Assembly (NCBI GenBank): GCA_002380675.1
Contig: DFWB01000023.1
Location: forward strand, 1 to 16,392
Direction: 5' to 3'
DNA from: Akkermansiaceae bacterium UBA4145
GTDB taxonomy: Bacteria; Verrucomicrobiota; Verrucomicrobiia; Verrucomicrobiales; Akkermansiaceae
DNA length: 16,392 nucleotides
How positions within the stretch are numbered: position 1 is the first letter of the stretch; the number at the start of each line of letters is the position of its first letter. The position numbers and the translations under genes were made by a program. This document shows, piece after piece, positions 1-7,904 of this stretch. Under the pieces are notes generated by a model. That model was not told the DNA's origin. It ran no database searches and worked only from the letters and a program-made list of their open reading frames with translations.

Positions 1-1
1 G

Positions 2-676
2 GAGAGCGAGGCCAGGACGCGAGAGATTTTTCCTGCGGGCGATGTGGTTCTGCCTGCTCACGTTGATAGAAAAGCAAGATGGCCTCTGCAGCTATCTGGC
101 TACGAGGGCTACCGTATTGCTGTAGTCGAGGAAGGGAATAAGCCAATTCCTCCGATGTGGGCCAGCTATACTCATGAGCGAGGTTGGAGTTCCGCTATTC
201 CGGAGAAAAGTTATGATGCGAAGAAGATTCAAGAGCAACTTTACTATGGCGTCGGTAGTGGGGTGTTTCTGTGTGGTGCGCTATTTTTTCTGGTGAGGAA
301 TTCCCGCCGCTCAATGAAGGTGGACGGCGAGGCGTTTTATGCTCCGAGTGGAGAGAGGGTTGCCTTCGGGTCAATCCGCAGGATCGATGTCCGCAAGTGG
401 CGGACAAAGGGGCTGGCCTACCTTTTCTTTGAGAATGCGTCTCTTTCTGCTGAGCCGAAGGGTGGAGCGCTCAAGAAGTGCAAGGTTGACGGCATGGTAT
501 ACGGGCAATTCAGAAAGGAGAATGGGGCCCCGGCGGAGGCGCTATTCCAGCGAATCCTCCAAAATTTCAAGGGGGAGCTTGTTGAGCTCGTTGAGGATGA
601 GCCTGAAAGCAACAGGGAAAATGTGGACAACTCTGGTCCAGATCAACAGGTTGAGGAAGTCCCTTCCCAAGAGTGA
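2..676 (+). CDS. 5'-truncated single-pass membrane protein, function unknown
   Basis: The reading frame is open from base 2 through the first possible start (GTG at 44) to a TGA at 674-676, so the gene very probably begins upstream of the window; 224 residues are visible. A hydrophobic stretch encoded at about 242-298 (YYGVGSGVFLCGALFFLV) is a single membrane segment, followed at once by a basic cluster (RNSRRS) that would place the C-terminal part in the cytoplasm. After it comes a compact region rich in beta-type residues (KVDGEAFYAPSGERVAFGSIRRIDV) that recalls bacterial PH-like domains, though I would not assign one firmly. The last 40 or so residues are acidic and probably disordered. 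A start at 44 is possible but has no ribosome binding site. It lies 67 nt ahead of acpP. No function can be given. Confidence 0.6.
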   Translation, partial: ESEARTREIFPAGDVVLPAHVDRKARWPLQLSGYEGYRIAVVEEGNKPIPPMWASYTHERGWSSAIPEKSYDAKKIQEQLYYGVGSGVFLCGALFFLVRNSRRSMKVDGEAFYAPSGERVAFGSIRRIDVRKWRTKGLAYLFFENASLSAEPKGGALKKCKVDGMVYGQFRKENGAPAEALFQRILQNFKGELVELVEDEPESNRENVDNSGPDQQVEEVPSQE

Positions 677-686
677 TTTTTCGGGG

Positions 687-713
687 TTGCCAATTGGCGT
701 GTGGAGAGATAAT
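687..713 (+). promoter_or_regulatory. Possible sigma-70-type promoter for acpP
   Basis: TTGCCA (687-692, five of six to the -35 consensus) and GATAAT (708-713, five of six to the -10) lie between the membrane protein gene and acpP. The spacer is only 15 nt, shorter than the usual 16-18, so this is tentative. It would give a leader of about 25 nt before the acpP start. Confidence 0.3.
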
Positions 714-743
714 TCAGGTGGAGCGAATAACCGCTAAAGAGAC

Positions 744-983
744 ATGTCAGAATCAAGCGAAGAGAAGGTCAAGGGTATCATCGTAGAGCAACTTGGAGTA
801 AGCGCCGACAAAGTGACGCGTGAGGCAAAAGTGGTGGAGGACCTCGGAGCAGATTCCCTCGATGCGGTCGAACTGGTAATGGCTGTTGAAGAGGAGTTTG
901 GAGTCGAAGTGCCGGATGATGAGGCCGAAGGGCTCACTACCGTTGGGGCAATTATTGATTACGTGGCGAAGGCCAGTTCCTGA
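744..983 (+). CDS. acpP: Acyl carrier protein
   Basis: A 79-residue acidic protein that carries growing acyl chains as thioesters on 4'-phosphopantetheine during type II fatty acid synthesis in the cytosol; in Gram-negative bacteria it also donates acyl groups to lipid A and phospholipid. The diagnostic motif LGADSLDAVELVMAVEEEFG is present, and Ser38 in the DSL triplet is the site AcpS would modify. Length and the four-helix pattern are typical, and the protein is complete. The ATG at 744 follows only a weak purine-rich sequence (AAAGAGA), but the N-terminus matches the family. The usual neighbours fabF, fabG and rnc are absent: a membrane protein lies upstream and a terminator plus an unrelated gene downstream, so acpP appears to be its own transcription unit. 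Confidence 0.97.
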   Translation: MSESSEEKVKGIIVEQLGVSADKVTREAKVVEDLGADSLDAVELVMAVEEEFGVEVPDDEAEGLTTVGAIIDYVAKASS

Positions 984-1015
984 AGAGGATCCCGAACGTA
1001 ACATCCCAGTGTGCA

Positions 1016-1045
1016 GGGCGGGTCCATGGGCCTGCCCTTTTCTTT
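1016..1045 (+). terminator. Rho-independent terminator after acpP
   Basis: A GC-rich hairpin with arms 1016-1024 (GGGCGGGTC) and 1029-1037 (GGCCTGCCC) closes a CATG loop, with two G-T wobble pairs. It is followed directly by TTTTCTTT. It sits 33 nt past the acpP stop and separates acpP from the next gene. This is the clearest terminator in the window. Confidence 0.8.
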
Positions 1046-1084
1046 ATCGCATCTGGGGAGAATTACTGATGGAGCAACCAAAGA

Positions 1085-1603
1085 ATGTATTCGCAGGATG
1101 ATATTCAATACGCGCTGGAGACAACCCGCGTTATATACGAACCCGATCGACGCATTGATACCTTTGGTGACACCCGGTTTGAGTTCCTACTCCTGAGTGA
1201 GTTGATGGATTCGGTGGGGAAAGTTCGGATTCGCTCTGGAGAAGTAGAAGCGAACAAGCCAACCATCATTAAGCCGGAGGCCTACAGTGGCATTGAGTTC
1301 GAGGGGTTTAGCGACGAGGCTGATCGCTTCCATGAGTGGCTGGAGGCACAAGGGGCGAAAATTGCCATGGTGAATTACCAGTTCAAACGAGGAGAAGTCA
1401 GAGAGGAGTTGCTCCACGATTCGATGGAAGCAGTTCGGGAACGTGTTCTCGAGGATGCTCGCAGAGTGAGTAATCCCATGCAGGTTGTTATTGAGGGCGT
1501 GGACGATGCGTGGGAGATCAGCCTTTTGCGGTTTATCTTTGAGATAGTGGACAAGAGCTCGGAAATCAATGCATTCGATTTTAAGCGGAAAGGCCTGCTC
1601 TAG
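1085..1603 (+). CDS. Conserved-looking cytosolic protein, function unknown
   Basis: A 172-residue soluble protein with no signal peptide or membrane segment. A GGAG at 1071-1074 lies 10 nt before the ATG and supports this start. Visible features are an N-terminal helix (DDIQYALETTRVIYEP), the string IDTFGDTRFEFLLLSELMD, a charged central region, and a C-terminal segment VIEGVDDAWEISLLRFIFEIVDKS ending in DFKRKGLL. From memory the TRFxFxLxSELMD and GVDDAWE patterns recur in uncharacterised proteins of Planctomycetes and Verrucomicrobia, but I cannot name a family or a function. It sits between the acpP terminator and the LysM gene and may be the first gene of a unit running to accA (gap of 80 nt to the next gene). 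Confidence 0.75.
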   Translation: MYSQDDIQYALETTRVIYEPDRRIDTFGDTRFEFLLLSELMDSVGKVRIRSGEVEANKPTIIKPEAYSGIEFEGFSDEADRFHEWLEAQGAKIAMVNYQFKRGEVREELLHDSMEAVRERVLEDARRVSNPMQVVIEGVDDAWEISLLRFIFEIVDKSSEINAFDFKRKGLL

Positions 1604-1683
1604 TTGCTCTCTTGCCGAGTTAGCGAGCTGGGCTGCAGGAAAGGGCTTGGCAGGTGTGTGGGCGCAGGTGACCCTTTGAGGAT

Positions 1684-2532
1684 ATGATGGCAATCATCAA
1701 GGTCATTGCGGCAGTGATCGTCATGGCGGTGCTCGCGGCGACCTTTTTCCTCGTTGAGCGACTGAGAGAAGAGAGTGCGGAACCCCAGCTTGGCGTGGTC
1801 CCGGAGATTCCACCAGGTGCGACGCTCGTAAAGCCCGGCGAAATTGCGTTTGAACGGGCAAGGGAGCTGCTTGCAACAGGCCAATTTGCAGAGGCTCGTG
1901 AGAAGCTCGAATTCCTAGTGGGAGTCTATCCGTCCTCTGCGAGTGCCTCTGAGGCGCGCCGAATTCTCGGAGAGCTCAATCTTGATGACCTTTTGTCGAC
2001 AGAAGTGATGGAAGGAAAGGTCATGTATAAGGTGAAATCCGGCGATAATTTCACGCGGATCGCTCAGAACCACGATACAACCCTCGACTGTATCATGCAC
2101 ATGAACGGGTTACAGCGGATGGATAAGCTCTTTCCTGGTGATGAGCTCGTGCTGCTTCCCTTGAATTTTAATATTAGAATTGATGTTCCGAGGAAGCTTC
2201 TGAGTCTCTATCGAGAGGGGCGCCTTCTGAAGTCCTACGAGCTGTTGCATGCAAAAGCTCGCGAGGGAAGCGGAGAACTCAGGTCAAAGATTGGGCAGAA
2301 GATCGGTCTGCTAGCTGGCGGGGGAAGCGTCTCACCAGTGAAGTTCGAGAATTATCGAAATGCGAAAAAAGTGTTAATTCTCGACCATCGTGGACTTCAG
2401 TTGCGTGAGGTCACAACTTCTGACCAAGAAGAGGCTGGAAGGGGATTTTTTCTTTCGGGTGCCGATATTGAGGAGCTAGCTCTTCTTTTAAGAGTTGGTA
2501 ACGAGGTGGAAGTCCGCTTTGCTAAGAGGTAG
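1684..2532 (+). CDS. Membrane-anchored LysM protein with L,D-transpeptidase-like C-terminus
   Basis: A 282-residue envelope protein. Residues 3-24 are a hydrophobic anchor or uncleaved signal. Residues 54-98 form helices of TPR-like character (FERARELLATGQFAEAREKL). Residues 114-159 are a LysM domain (YKVKSGDNFTRIAQNH through LFPGDELVLLP), which binds peptidoglycan. Residues 163-281 look like a YkuD fold: FNIRIDVPRKLLSLYREGRLLKSY matches the usual opening strands, and DIEELALLLRVGNEVEVRF matches the closing part. The catalytic HxG...S-x-G-C signature is not present; the expected SHGC stretch reads AGRGFFLSG with no cysteine. I infer a wall-binding protein that is not an active transpeptidase. 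GAGG at 1677-1680 is better spaced for the second ATG (1687) than for the first (1684). accA starts 11 nt after the stop, so co-transcription is likely. Confidence 0.85.
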   Translation: MMAIIKVIAAVIVMAVLAATFFLVERLREESAEPQLGVVPEIPPGATLVKPGEIAFERARELLATGQFAEAREKLEFLVGVYPSSASASEARRILGELNLDDLLSTEVMEGKVMYKVKSGDNFTRIAQNHDTTLDCIMHMNGLQRMDKLFPGDELVLLPLNFNIRIDVPRKLLSLYREGRLLKSYELLHAKAREGSGELRSKIGQKIGLLAGGGSVSPVKFENYRNAKKVLILDHRGLQLREVTTSDQEEAGRGFFLSGADIEELALLLRVGNEVEVRFAKR

Positions 2533-2543
2533 TATCAACGACG

Positions 2544-3515
2544 ATGAACGACAGAAGTGCTCGCCCCGAACCCCTCGACTTTGAAAAGCCGATTGCCGAG
2601 CTTGAGGATGAACTGCACCAGATGCGCGAGAAGGCGCAATCCGGCAACATGGAGCTCAGTGAAGAGATCTCAGCTCTCGAGGGAAAACTGGGAGAGCTGC
2701 GGGAAGAAATTTACGATAATCTAACTCCCTGGCAGCGAGTTCAGATAGCAAGGCATACCGCACGGCCTTTCATGCTCGATTATCTTACCGAGGCATTCGA
2801 TGACTTCTGTGAATTACACGGAGACAGGTTGGTTGGTGACGATCAGGCCATGCCGGGTGGCTTTGCGATGCTGGAGGGTCGCAGGTGTGTTGTCATCGGG
2901 CACCAGAAGGGAAGGAACACGAAAGAAAATCTCCAGCGGAATTTTGGAAGCGCCCATCCTGAGGGCTACAGAAAGGCTCTGCGCCTCATGAAGATGGCGG
3001 AGAAATTTAAAATCCCCGTTATTTCAATGATTGATACTCCCGGAGCTTTTCCGGGTATTGGTGCTGAGGAACGGAATATCGCGGAGGCGATTGCACGTAA
3101 TTTGAGGGAAATGATGGATTTGAAAACGCCCATCGTAACGGTGGTGCTCGGAGAGGGAGGCTCGGGAGGAGCTCTGGGGATTGGCGTTGCCGATCGAGTC
3201 CTCATGCTGGAGAACTCCTACTACTCGGTGATTAGCCCAGAGGGGTGTGCGGCAATCCTCTGGAAGCATCGCAAGCATGCACCCGAGGCAGCGGAAGCCA
3301 TGCGCCTCACGGCAGAGGACCTTGCTGCGATGAGGCTTGTGGATGAAGTGATACCTGAGCCGGTCGGTGGAGCTCACCATGATGTCCGGGGTGTATCCCG
3401 TAGTCTGAAAGAGGTCCTTATACGCAACGTTGATGCTCTGGCCGAGCTCTCGGAGCAAGAGCTGCTGGATGATCGCTACGAAAAATTCCGTGTAGCTGGT
3501 CAGTGGAATGGATAG
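2544..3515 (+). CDS. accA: Acetyl-CoA carboxylase carboxyltransferase subunit alpha
   Basis: A 323-residue cytosolic enzyme subunit. With AccD it transfers CO2 from biotinylated AccB to acetyl-CoA, giving malonyl-CoA, the committed step of fatty acid synthesis. The family start LDFEKPIAELE (11-21) is followed by an N-terminal coiled region, HGDRLVGDDQAM (92-103), the crotonase-fold signature MIDTPGAFPGIGAEERNIAE (162-181), and the glycine-rich oxyanion loop GEGGSGGALG (203-212). SPEGCAAILWK (231-241) is also characteristic. Length is normal and nothing is missing. The start has no good Shine-Dalgarno sequence and may depend on translation from the LysM gene 11 nt upstream. The gene ends 57 nt from the convergent cytochrome gene, and I see no clear terminator in that gap. 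AccD, AccB and AccC are not in the window. Confidence 0.97.
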   Translation: MNDRSARPEPLDFEKPIAELEDELHQMREKAQSGNMELSEEISALEGKLGELREEIYDNLTPWQRVQIARHTARPFMLDYLTEAFDDFCELHGDRLVGDDQAMPGGFAMLEGRRCVVIGHQKGRNTKENLQRNFGSAHPEGYRKALRLMKMAEKFKIPVISMIDTPGAFPGIGAEERNIAEAIARNLREMMDLKTPIVTVVLGEGGSGGALGIGVADRVLMLENSYYSVISPEGCAAILWKHRKHAPEAAEAMRLTAEDLAAMRLVDEVIPEPVGGAHHDVRGVSRSLKEVLIRNVDALAELSEQELLDDRYEKFRVAGQWNG

Positions 3516-3572
3516 CCAAGGAGCCAAGGAGGACTCTCAACGGTCTTTCCCCACAGTAATCGTCCAGCTTGA

Positions 3573-5855
3573 CTAGTTGAGCTCGCTTTCCTTGTAGGGG
3601 ACTCCCTGCTGGTCCTTGCTCTTTTCCCGAGATTCCTTGATGAAGGACTCGTTTACAGGGGTTGACCGGTTGCTCCATGCGTGCCTGGTAAATGTCAGGA
3701 TATCCGCGATGTCCTGATCCGAGATTGTGGGATTCATCGACAACCCAGGCATTGCTCCTGGAGGCGCATATCGTTTGCCGGATACCGTTATTGGCCCCTG
3801 TAGACCATGAAGAAGGACCTTGGCGAGGCGGGTAGTGTTTCCAGTAACCCAGTCGGATCCGTCCAGAGGCGGGCCAAGGTTGTCCAGTCCGGCACCATCA
3901 GCGCCGTGACATCCAATACAGGCTGCTCGCCCCATATAGAGTTTCTCACCCCTTTGGAAAGAGGCGAGGTGCTGACCTTCAATTTTCGGAGGCTCCACTT
4001 TTCTGAGGTTTTTCTGGAGAGCTTCCTGTAGCCACTTGTCGAGGCCGCTATCGTTGAAACGTCCATTATTTACGCCTAGGAAGACGGCTTCACGATTCTT
4101 CAGGCCCGTAAAAGCGGCTTCTTTGACGATTGGGTTCTTCCCGTTTTTCTTGAGAGCGTCAACAAGGGCTTCGAGAGCCTTGCTGGTTCCGGTCTCTGCC
4201 AGCAGGCGTGCTTTATAGATTGAGGCTTCTTTGCCGGCCTCGAATGCGGCCACTGCCGGGACGAGTGCATTTTTTTCTCTCTGACTCAGCGAGAGAGCGG
4301 CCATGAGAGCTGAAGAAGAAAATTTCTCGTTACCGGACTTCAAGGCGAATGAGATATGCTTGGCTTGGAGAATTCCGAGGCCTTCAAGACACCAGAGTGC
4401 ATGGAGGCGGCCAAGTGGCTTGCGACTCTTAAGGGCTTCGACAAGTCGAGTTTCGTCCTGTTTGCTGCCGCGTTCTACAATCAGACGTTGTGCTGTATCT
4501 CGCCACCATCCGTTGGGATGACCGAGATAGGGGACGAGTTCACCTGCAGAGAGCTTGCTCAGCCTCGGAGCTGGTCCTCTTGGCTTGTCCTTGTGGCGGA
4601 TTCGGTAAATACGGCCATGGCCGTTCGCGGGCTTGTCCAGACCACGGCTCATAATCTGTTTGCGGAGGTAGGAAGTGACGTATGTTCGGTGCTGGATAAT
4701 TCCATGGTACATATCGAGAATGTAGAGGGAATTATCTGGTGCAGTGTAGGCATTGACCGGCCGAAATCTCTCGTCGGTCGAGGCCAGAAACTCTTTTTCG
4801 CCAAAGGTGTGTTCACCGACGATAGCTCCTTCTCCATCGCTGACGCTGATCGCTTTTACCAGGTTGCCGGTAGCCTCGGTAATAAAGGCCGTGCCATAGA
4901 GTTTCTCTCCAAGGCCGTTACTGCGGAAAATTGTTAGTCCAGAGGCTCCGGTTGCGTTGATGAGCTTGTAGTTCTCCGGGGAAACGGTGCTGCGCTGATA
5001 TCCACGATTTACACCTGGAGTGACACGGATAGGCCAGACCCGGTTGGAGCTGACGCGAGCAGAAATCCCAGCTTTCATCTTGGCGTTAGTGTTGCCAAAA
5101 GCGATGTTGGGGAAGGTGTAATCTCCTACCAGGAGAGTGCTATTACTGTTGTGAAACAGTCTCCCATAGTCGTCGCGGTCCAGACCCCACTGGCCACGAA
5201 AATGAGTTTTCTCCATCACCCACTGGCCCTGAACTTTCTTATAACGCCGATCCGATTTCGCATTGTAGATCCAATTATCCAACCCGAGCACAAGGCTGTT
5301 TGCCTTGTGCTCGACATTTCCTCCCCGGGCATACTCCTGATCGACGACAACTCGTTTTCCGATCGGCTTGAGGCCGTTGCGTTTCTGGAAGAAAAGGCTC
5401 TCCTGATTTGCCCAGAGAATACCGTCATCGAGCAGGTAAAGACTGCGGGGTAGAAGAAGTTTATCGAGAAAGACCACACGTTGATCGACCATTCCATCGC
5501 CGGTGGTGTCGGACAATACGACGATTCGCCCCTGAGCGACATCTTCGCCGGTTCCGTCGATGTCTCGCATGTAACCAACAAGCTCACAAATCCACATCCG
5601 GCCGTCCGAGTCGAACTTCATCATGCACGGCATGTCGACAAAGGGCTCAGCGGCGACGGGCTCGATGACAAAACCCGGAGCTAGCTCAAAGGATTTGAGA
5701 GCGTCTTCGACCTTAAGGAACGGGGCAGGGGGAATGACATCTTCAGGAACAAAACTGGTCATATTGTGGCCCTTACGATCTCCCTGCTGAGCGACGAGAG
5801 GCGAGGCCAGAAGGGCTAAAAGGGCAGCCCGGATTAATAGTCTAGCGAAACACAT
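3573..5855 (-). CDS. PVC-type dehydrogenase propeller / HEAT / cytochrome c protein
   Basis: A 760-residue exported protein. Residues 1-22 are a signal peptide with a likely cut after PLVA. Residues ~50-420 match the N-terminal beta-propeller of the PVC membrane-bound dehydrogenase family (FELAPGFVIEPVAAEP, MKFDSDGRMWICEL, GDGMVDQRVVF, PDNSLYILDMYHGIIQHRTY). Residues ~435-610 are HEAT-like helical repeats. The C-terminal cytochrome c domain carries CIGCH at 646-650 for covalent haem, with Met702 in AMPGL a probable axial ligand. Such proteins are thought to oxidise sugars or alcohols in the periplasm and pass electrons to the respiratory chain; the substrate cannot be read from sequence. It is the last gene of the minus-strand block, 75 nt after tatD. 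No strong ribosome binding site is visible before the start, and no partner oxidoreductase lies nearby. Confidence 0.93.
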   Translation of the reverse strand: MCFARLLIRAALLALLASPLVAQQGDRKGHNMTSFVPEDVIPPAPFLKVEDALKSFELAPGFVIEPVAAEPFVDMPCMMKFDSDGRMWICELVGYMRDIDGTGEDVAQGRIVVLSDTTGDGMVDQRVVFLDKLLLPRSLYLLDDGILWANQESLFFQKRNGLKPIGKRVVVDQEYARGGNVEHKANSLVLGLDNWIYNAKSDRRYKKVQGQWVMEKTHFRGQWGLDRDDYGRLFHNSNSTLLVGDYTFPNIAFGNTNAKMKAGISARVSSNRVWPIRVTPGVNRGYQRSTVSPENYKLINATGASGLTIFRSNGLGEKLYGTAFITEATGNLVKAISVSDGEGAIVGEHTFGEKEFLASTDERFRPVNAYTAPDNSLYILDMYHGIIQHRTYVTSYLRKQIMSRGLDKPANGHGRIYRIRHKDKPRGPAPRLSKLSAGELVPYLGHPNGWWRDTAQRLIVERGSKQDETRLVEALKSRKPLGRLHALWCLEGLGILQAKHISFALKSGNEKFSSSALMAALSLSQREKNALVPAVAAFEAGKEASIYKARLLAETGTSKALEALVDALKKNGKNPIVKEAAFTGLKNREAVFLGVNNGRFNDSGLDKWLQEALQKNLRKVEPPKIEGQHLASFQRGEKLYMGRAACIGCHGADGAGLDNLGPPLDGSDWVTGNTTRLAKVLLHGLQGPITVSGKRYAPPGAMPGLSMNPTISDQDIADILTFTRHAWSNRSTPVNESFIKESREKSKDQQGVPYKESELN

Positions 5856-5930
5856 GATCCCAATGATTGCATGATACGCCGCAGGTGCCCAACGAAAATG
5901 TGCCGAAGATCAACTTGTGGAACTCTTTGT

Positions 5931-6746
5931 CTAAGAGTGCTCAACAGGGAAAAAAGAGTGGAAATTTTCGAATGCGAGGGACCGCAAGTGCGATTCCCTT
6001 ATTTCCAGAATTTTTGCCAATCCTTCCACAACGCTTAACAGGTTTGCCGGATGGTTAAGAGAGTTAGTGGCTGGCGTCGAAAGGGTGTATTTTTTGTAAC
6101 GCTCAGGCGGCAGCATGTCAGGAGCATCAGTCTCAACCATGACCCGGTCCGGAGGGATCCTCCGAAAGGCCTCGTGGACCTTCTTCTTCTCTTCGCGGAG
6201 AAAATAACCCGAGAATGAGAAGTAGGCTCCAAGTGCGGCAAGCTCGGGAACAAGGTCTGGCGATCCACCATAGGAGTGGAGCAGGAAGCCACGCTTTGGG
6301 CGGTGATGTGTTTTCAGGATTTCGAGAAGAAGGCCCCAGGCTTTCAGGCAGTGAATGGAGATGGGGAGATTGTATTCTGCAGCAAGAGCAAGTTGCGAGA
6401 TAAAGGCCTTTTTCTGCTCCTCGATATTCGGTTTGTGCATCCAGCGGTCGAGTCCGCACTCGCCAATAAATACTCTGCCGGATTCACGGATAACGGTGGA
6501 GGTCATCTTCTCAAGCCAGTTGTCGCTGCGAGTGGAAACCTTCCACGGATGTAGACCAATTGATGGGAGGATCATTCGGGGATTGGCGCGGGCTAAGTCC
6601 ATTACCCGGTCCCAATCCTCTTCGCACGTTCCATTGACCACACAATGAGTAATACCCGCGTCATGCATGGTTGATAGAATTCCCGGTAGTTCGGCAAGAA
6701 ACCGGAGATCATGAAGGTGGTTATGAGCGTCACACAGGGTGGTCAT
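5931..6746 (-). CDS. TatD-family metal-dependent hydrolase
   Basis: A 271-residue cytosolic TIM-barrel hydrolase of the TatD DNase family, whose members act as 3'-5' exonucleases or deoxyribonucleases; some relatives have other hydrolase roles. Metal and catalytic residues are all in place: HNH at 8-10 in CDAHNHLHD, His66 in GLHPW, Glu96 in GECGLD, His132 in SIHC, His157 in LLHSYGG and Asp207 in ETDAP. Length is typical. Its ATG overlaps the TGA of mnmH in an ATGA junction (6743-6746), which fixes the start and predicts translational coupling. It is somewhat divergent from well-known TatD/YcfH/YjjV proteins, so the exact substrate is open. Confidence 0.93.
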   Translation of the reverse strand: MTTLCDAHNHLHDLRFLAELPGILSTMHDAGITHCVVNGTCEEDWDRVMDLARANPRMILPSIGLHPWKVSTRSDNWLEKMTSTVIRESGRVFIGECGLDRWMHKPNIEEQKKAFISQLALAAEYNLPISIHCLKAWGLLLEILKTHHRPKRGFLLHSYGGSPDLVPELAALGAYFSFSGYFLREEKKKVHEAFRRIPPDRVMVETDAPDMLPPERYKKYTLSTPATNSLNHPANLLSVVEGLAKILEIRESHLRSLAFENFHSFFPVEHS

Positions 6747-7867
6747 GGCGCTGCTGGTAGTTTTCCTGCCTCACTCAAGGTGCGCGCCGCGTCGCGGTAG
6801 CTCGCGGGAGAGTGGTCAGGAAGAGCCAGCTGGTATGCTGGGGGAGGATAGTTGGAATCTGTAGAGCCTGGCCGTCGGTAGCAGAGGTCGTAATGATTTT
6901 CGAGGAGGGAGGTGACGAAATCAGGCCAGGCCCCCCGTGTGATCTGCTCGTGCCATGACTGTAGTTGTGCGCGTCCGCGTAATTTTCCTAGTGGTTCGAG
7001 CGAGTCGGACAGGGACTCGGGCTTCTCAAGGAAATGGCGGTAAGTTTCCAGAAGGAGAAGGACCCGCTCCCGAATCGGCAGGGTGAGCTCAATGACATTG
7101 GCGTGGGCTAGTCTCTTCCAGAGAGCAGGAGGAAGATAGACCGTGCCAATCCGGTTTGATTCAGCTTCCAGATAGATCGGCCGGTCGGGGTTCATCTTGC
7201 TGAGCTGGGAGTGAAGGCAGGTCTCAAATCTTCTCTGAGTAGGCTGTGGCCCAACAGATCCGAGTAAAGATCCCCGGTGGTTGGCCATCTTCTCAAGGTC
7301 AATCGTTTGCTGCCCTGCTTCTTCCAACGCTGTTAAAAGGACGGTTTTTCCCACTCCGGTCAATCCGCCGATCACGCGTAACTCTAATGAAGGGGCGGAA
7401 AGACGGCTGGCAAGATCCTCCATTACGAAACGACGGTAGGCTTTGTATCCACCCTCAAGCGTTCTTGCTCGCCAACCGACGGACCGAAGGACGGTGGCAA
7501 ACGCTGAGGAGCGTTGCCCCCCTCGCCAGCAGTAAATGAGGGGGCTCCATCCGGTGCTGATGTCGCGCAAGGGTCCGGCGAGGTGGTTTGCAATCGCCTG
7601 GCTAACGTAGCGAGCACCCAGTCTCCGCCCCTTGAAGGCACTTTCCTTGTAGAGGATGCCAACTTCAACTCGTTGTTCGTTGGTCAGGACTGGCAGGTTT
7701 CGTGCACCTGGCAGGTGATCCTCGTCAAATTCCTGCGGTGTCCGGACATCAATGACCTCATCAAACTCAGAGAGCTCGATGGGGAGTGATACAGACTCTG
7801 ACGGAGTAAGGGACATTTTCTGCGGAACGAGGCAAAGGATGGGCTTCGGAGACCGAAGGTCCTCCAT
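6743..7867 (-). CDS. mnmH: tRNA 2-selenouridine synthase (MnmH/SelU/YbbB family)
   Basis: A 374-residue enzyme that converts the wobble 2-thiouridine of some tRNAs to 2-selenouridine using selenophosphate; the family also geranylates the 2-thiouridine as an intermediate. The N-terminal rhodanese domain includes VIDVRTPQEF (38-47) and the active-site loop YCWRGGQRS (112-120) with catalytic Cys113, followed by LEGGYKAYR. The C-terminal P-loop domain has GLTGVGKT (168-175), then IDLEKMANHRGS and EAESNRIG, all characteristic. The ATG at 7867 gives a longer N-terminus than the E. coli protein; Met18 (7816) would match the family length better, but an AGGG about 8 nt upstream mildly favours 7867. 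It ends in an ATGA overlap with the TatD gene. Selenium supply (selD) would have to be encoded elsewhere. Confidence 0.95.
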   Translation of the reverse strand: MEDLRSPKPILCLVPQKMSLTPSESVSLPIELSEFDEVIDVRTPQEFDEDHLPGARNLPVLTNEQRVEVGILYKESAFKGRRLGARYVSQAIANHLAGPLRDISTGWSPLIYCWRGGQRSSAFATVLRSVGWRARTLEGGYKAYRRFVMEDLASRLSAPSLELRVIGGLTGVGKTVLLTALEEAGQQTIDLEKMANHRGSLLGSVGPQPTQRRFETCLHSQLSKMNPDRPIYLEAESNRIGTVYLPPALWKRLAHANVIELTLPIRERVLLLLETYRHFLEKPESLSDSLEPLGKLRGRAQLQSWHEQITRGAWPDFVTSLLENHYDLCYRRPGSTDSNYPPPAYQLALPDHSPASYRDAARTLSEAGKLPAAP

Positions 7868-7904
7868 AATCGAAGCCCTGCAGATCTCATATAGGCCGCT
7901 GTTG

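Noticed and set aside
3516..3572. The convergent gap between accA and the cytochrome gene, searched for a terminator.
   Set aside because: It contains only a short direct repeat (CCAAGGAG twice) and no stable hairpin with a T-run.
4356..4937. A 193-codon plus-strand frame inside the dehydrogenase/cytochrome gene.
   Set aside because: It lies antisense to well-conserved propeller and HEAT coding sequence and its product resembles nothing known.
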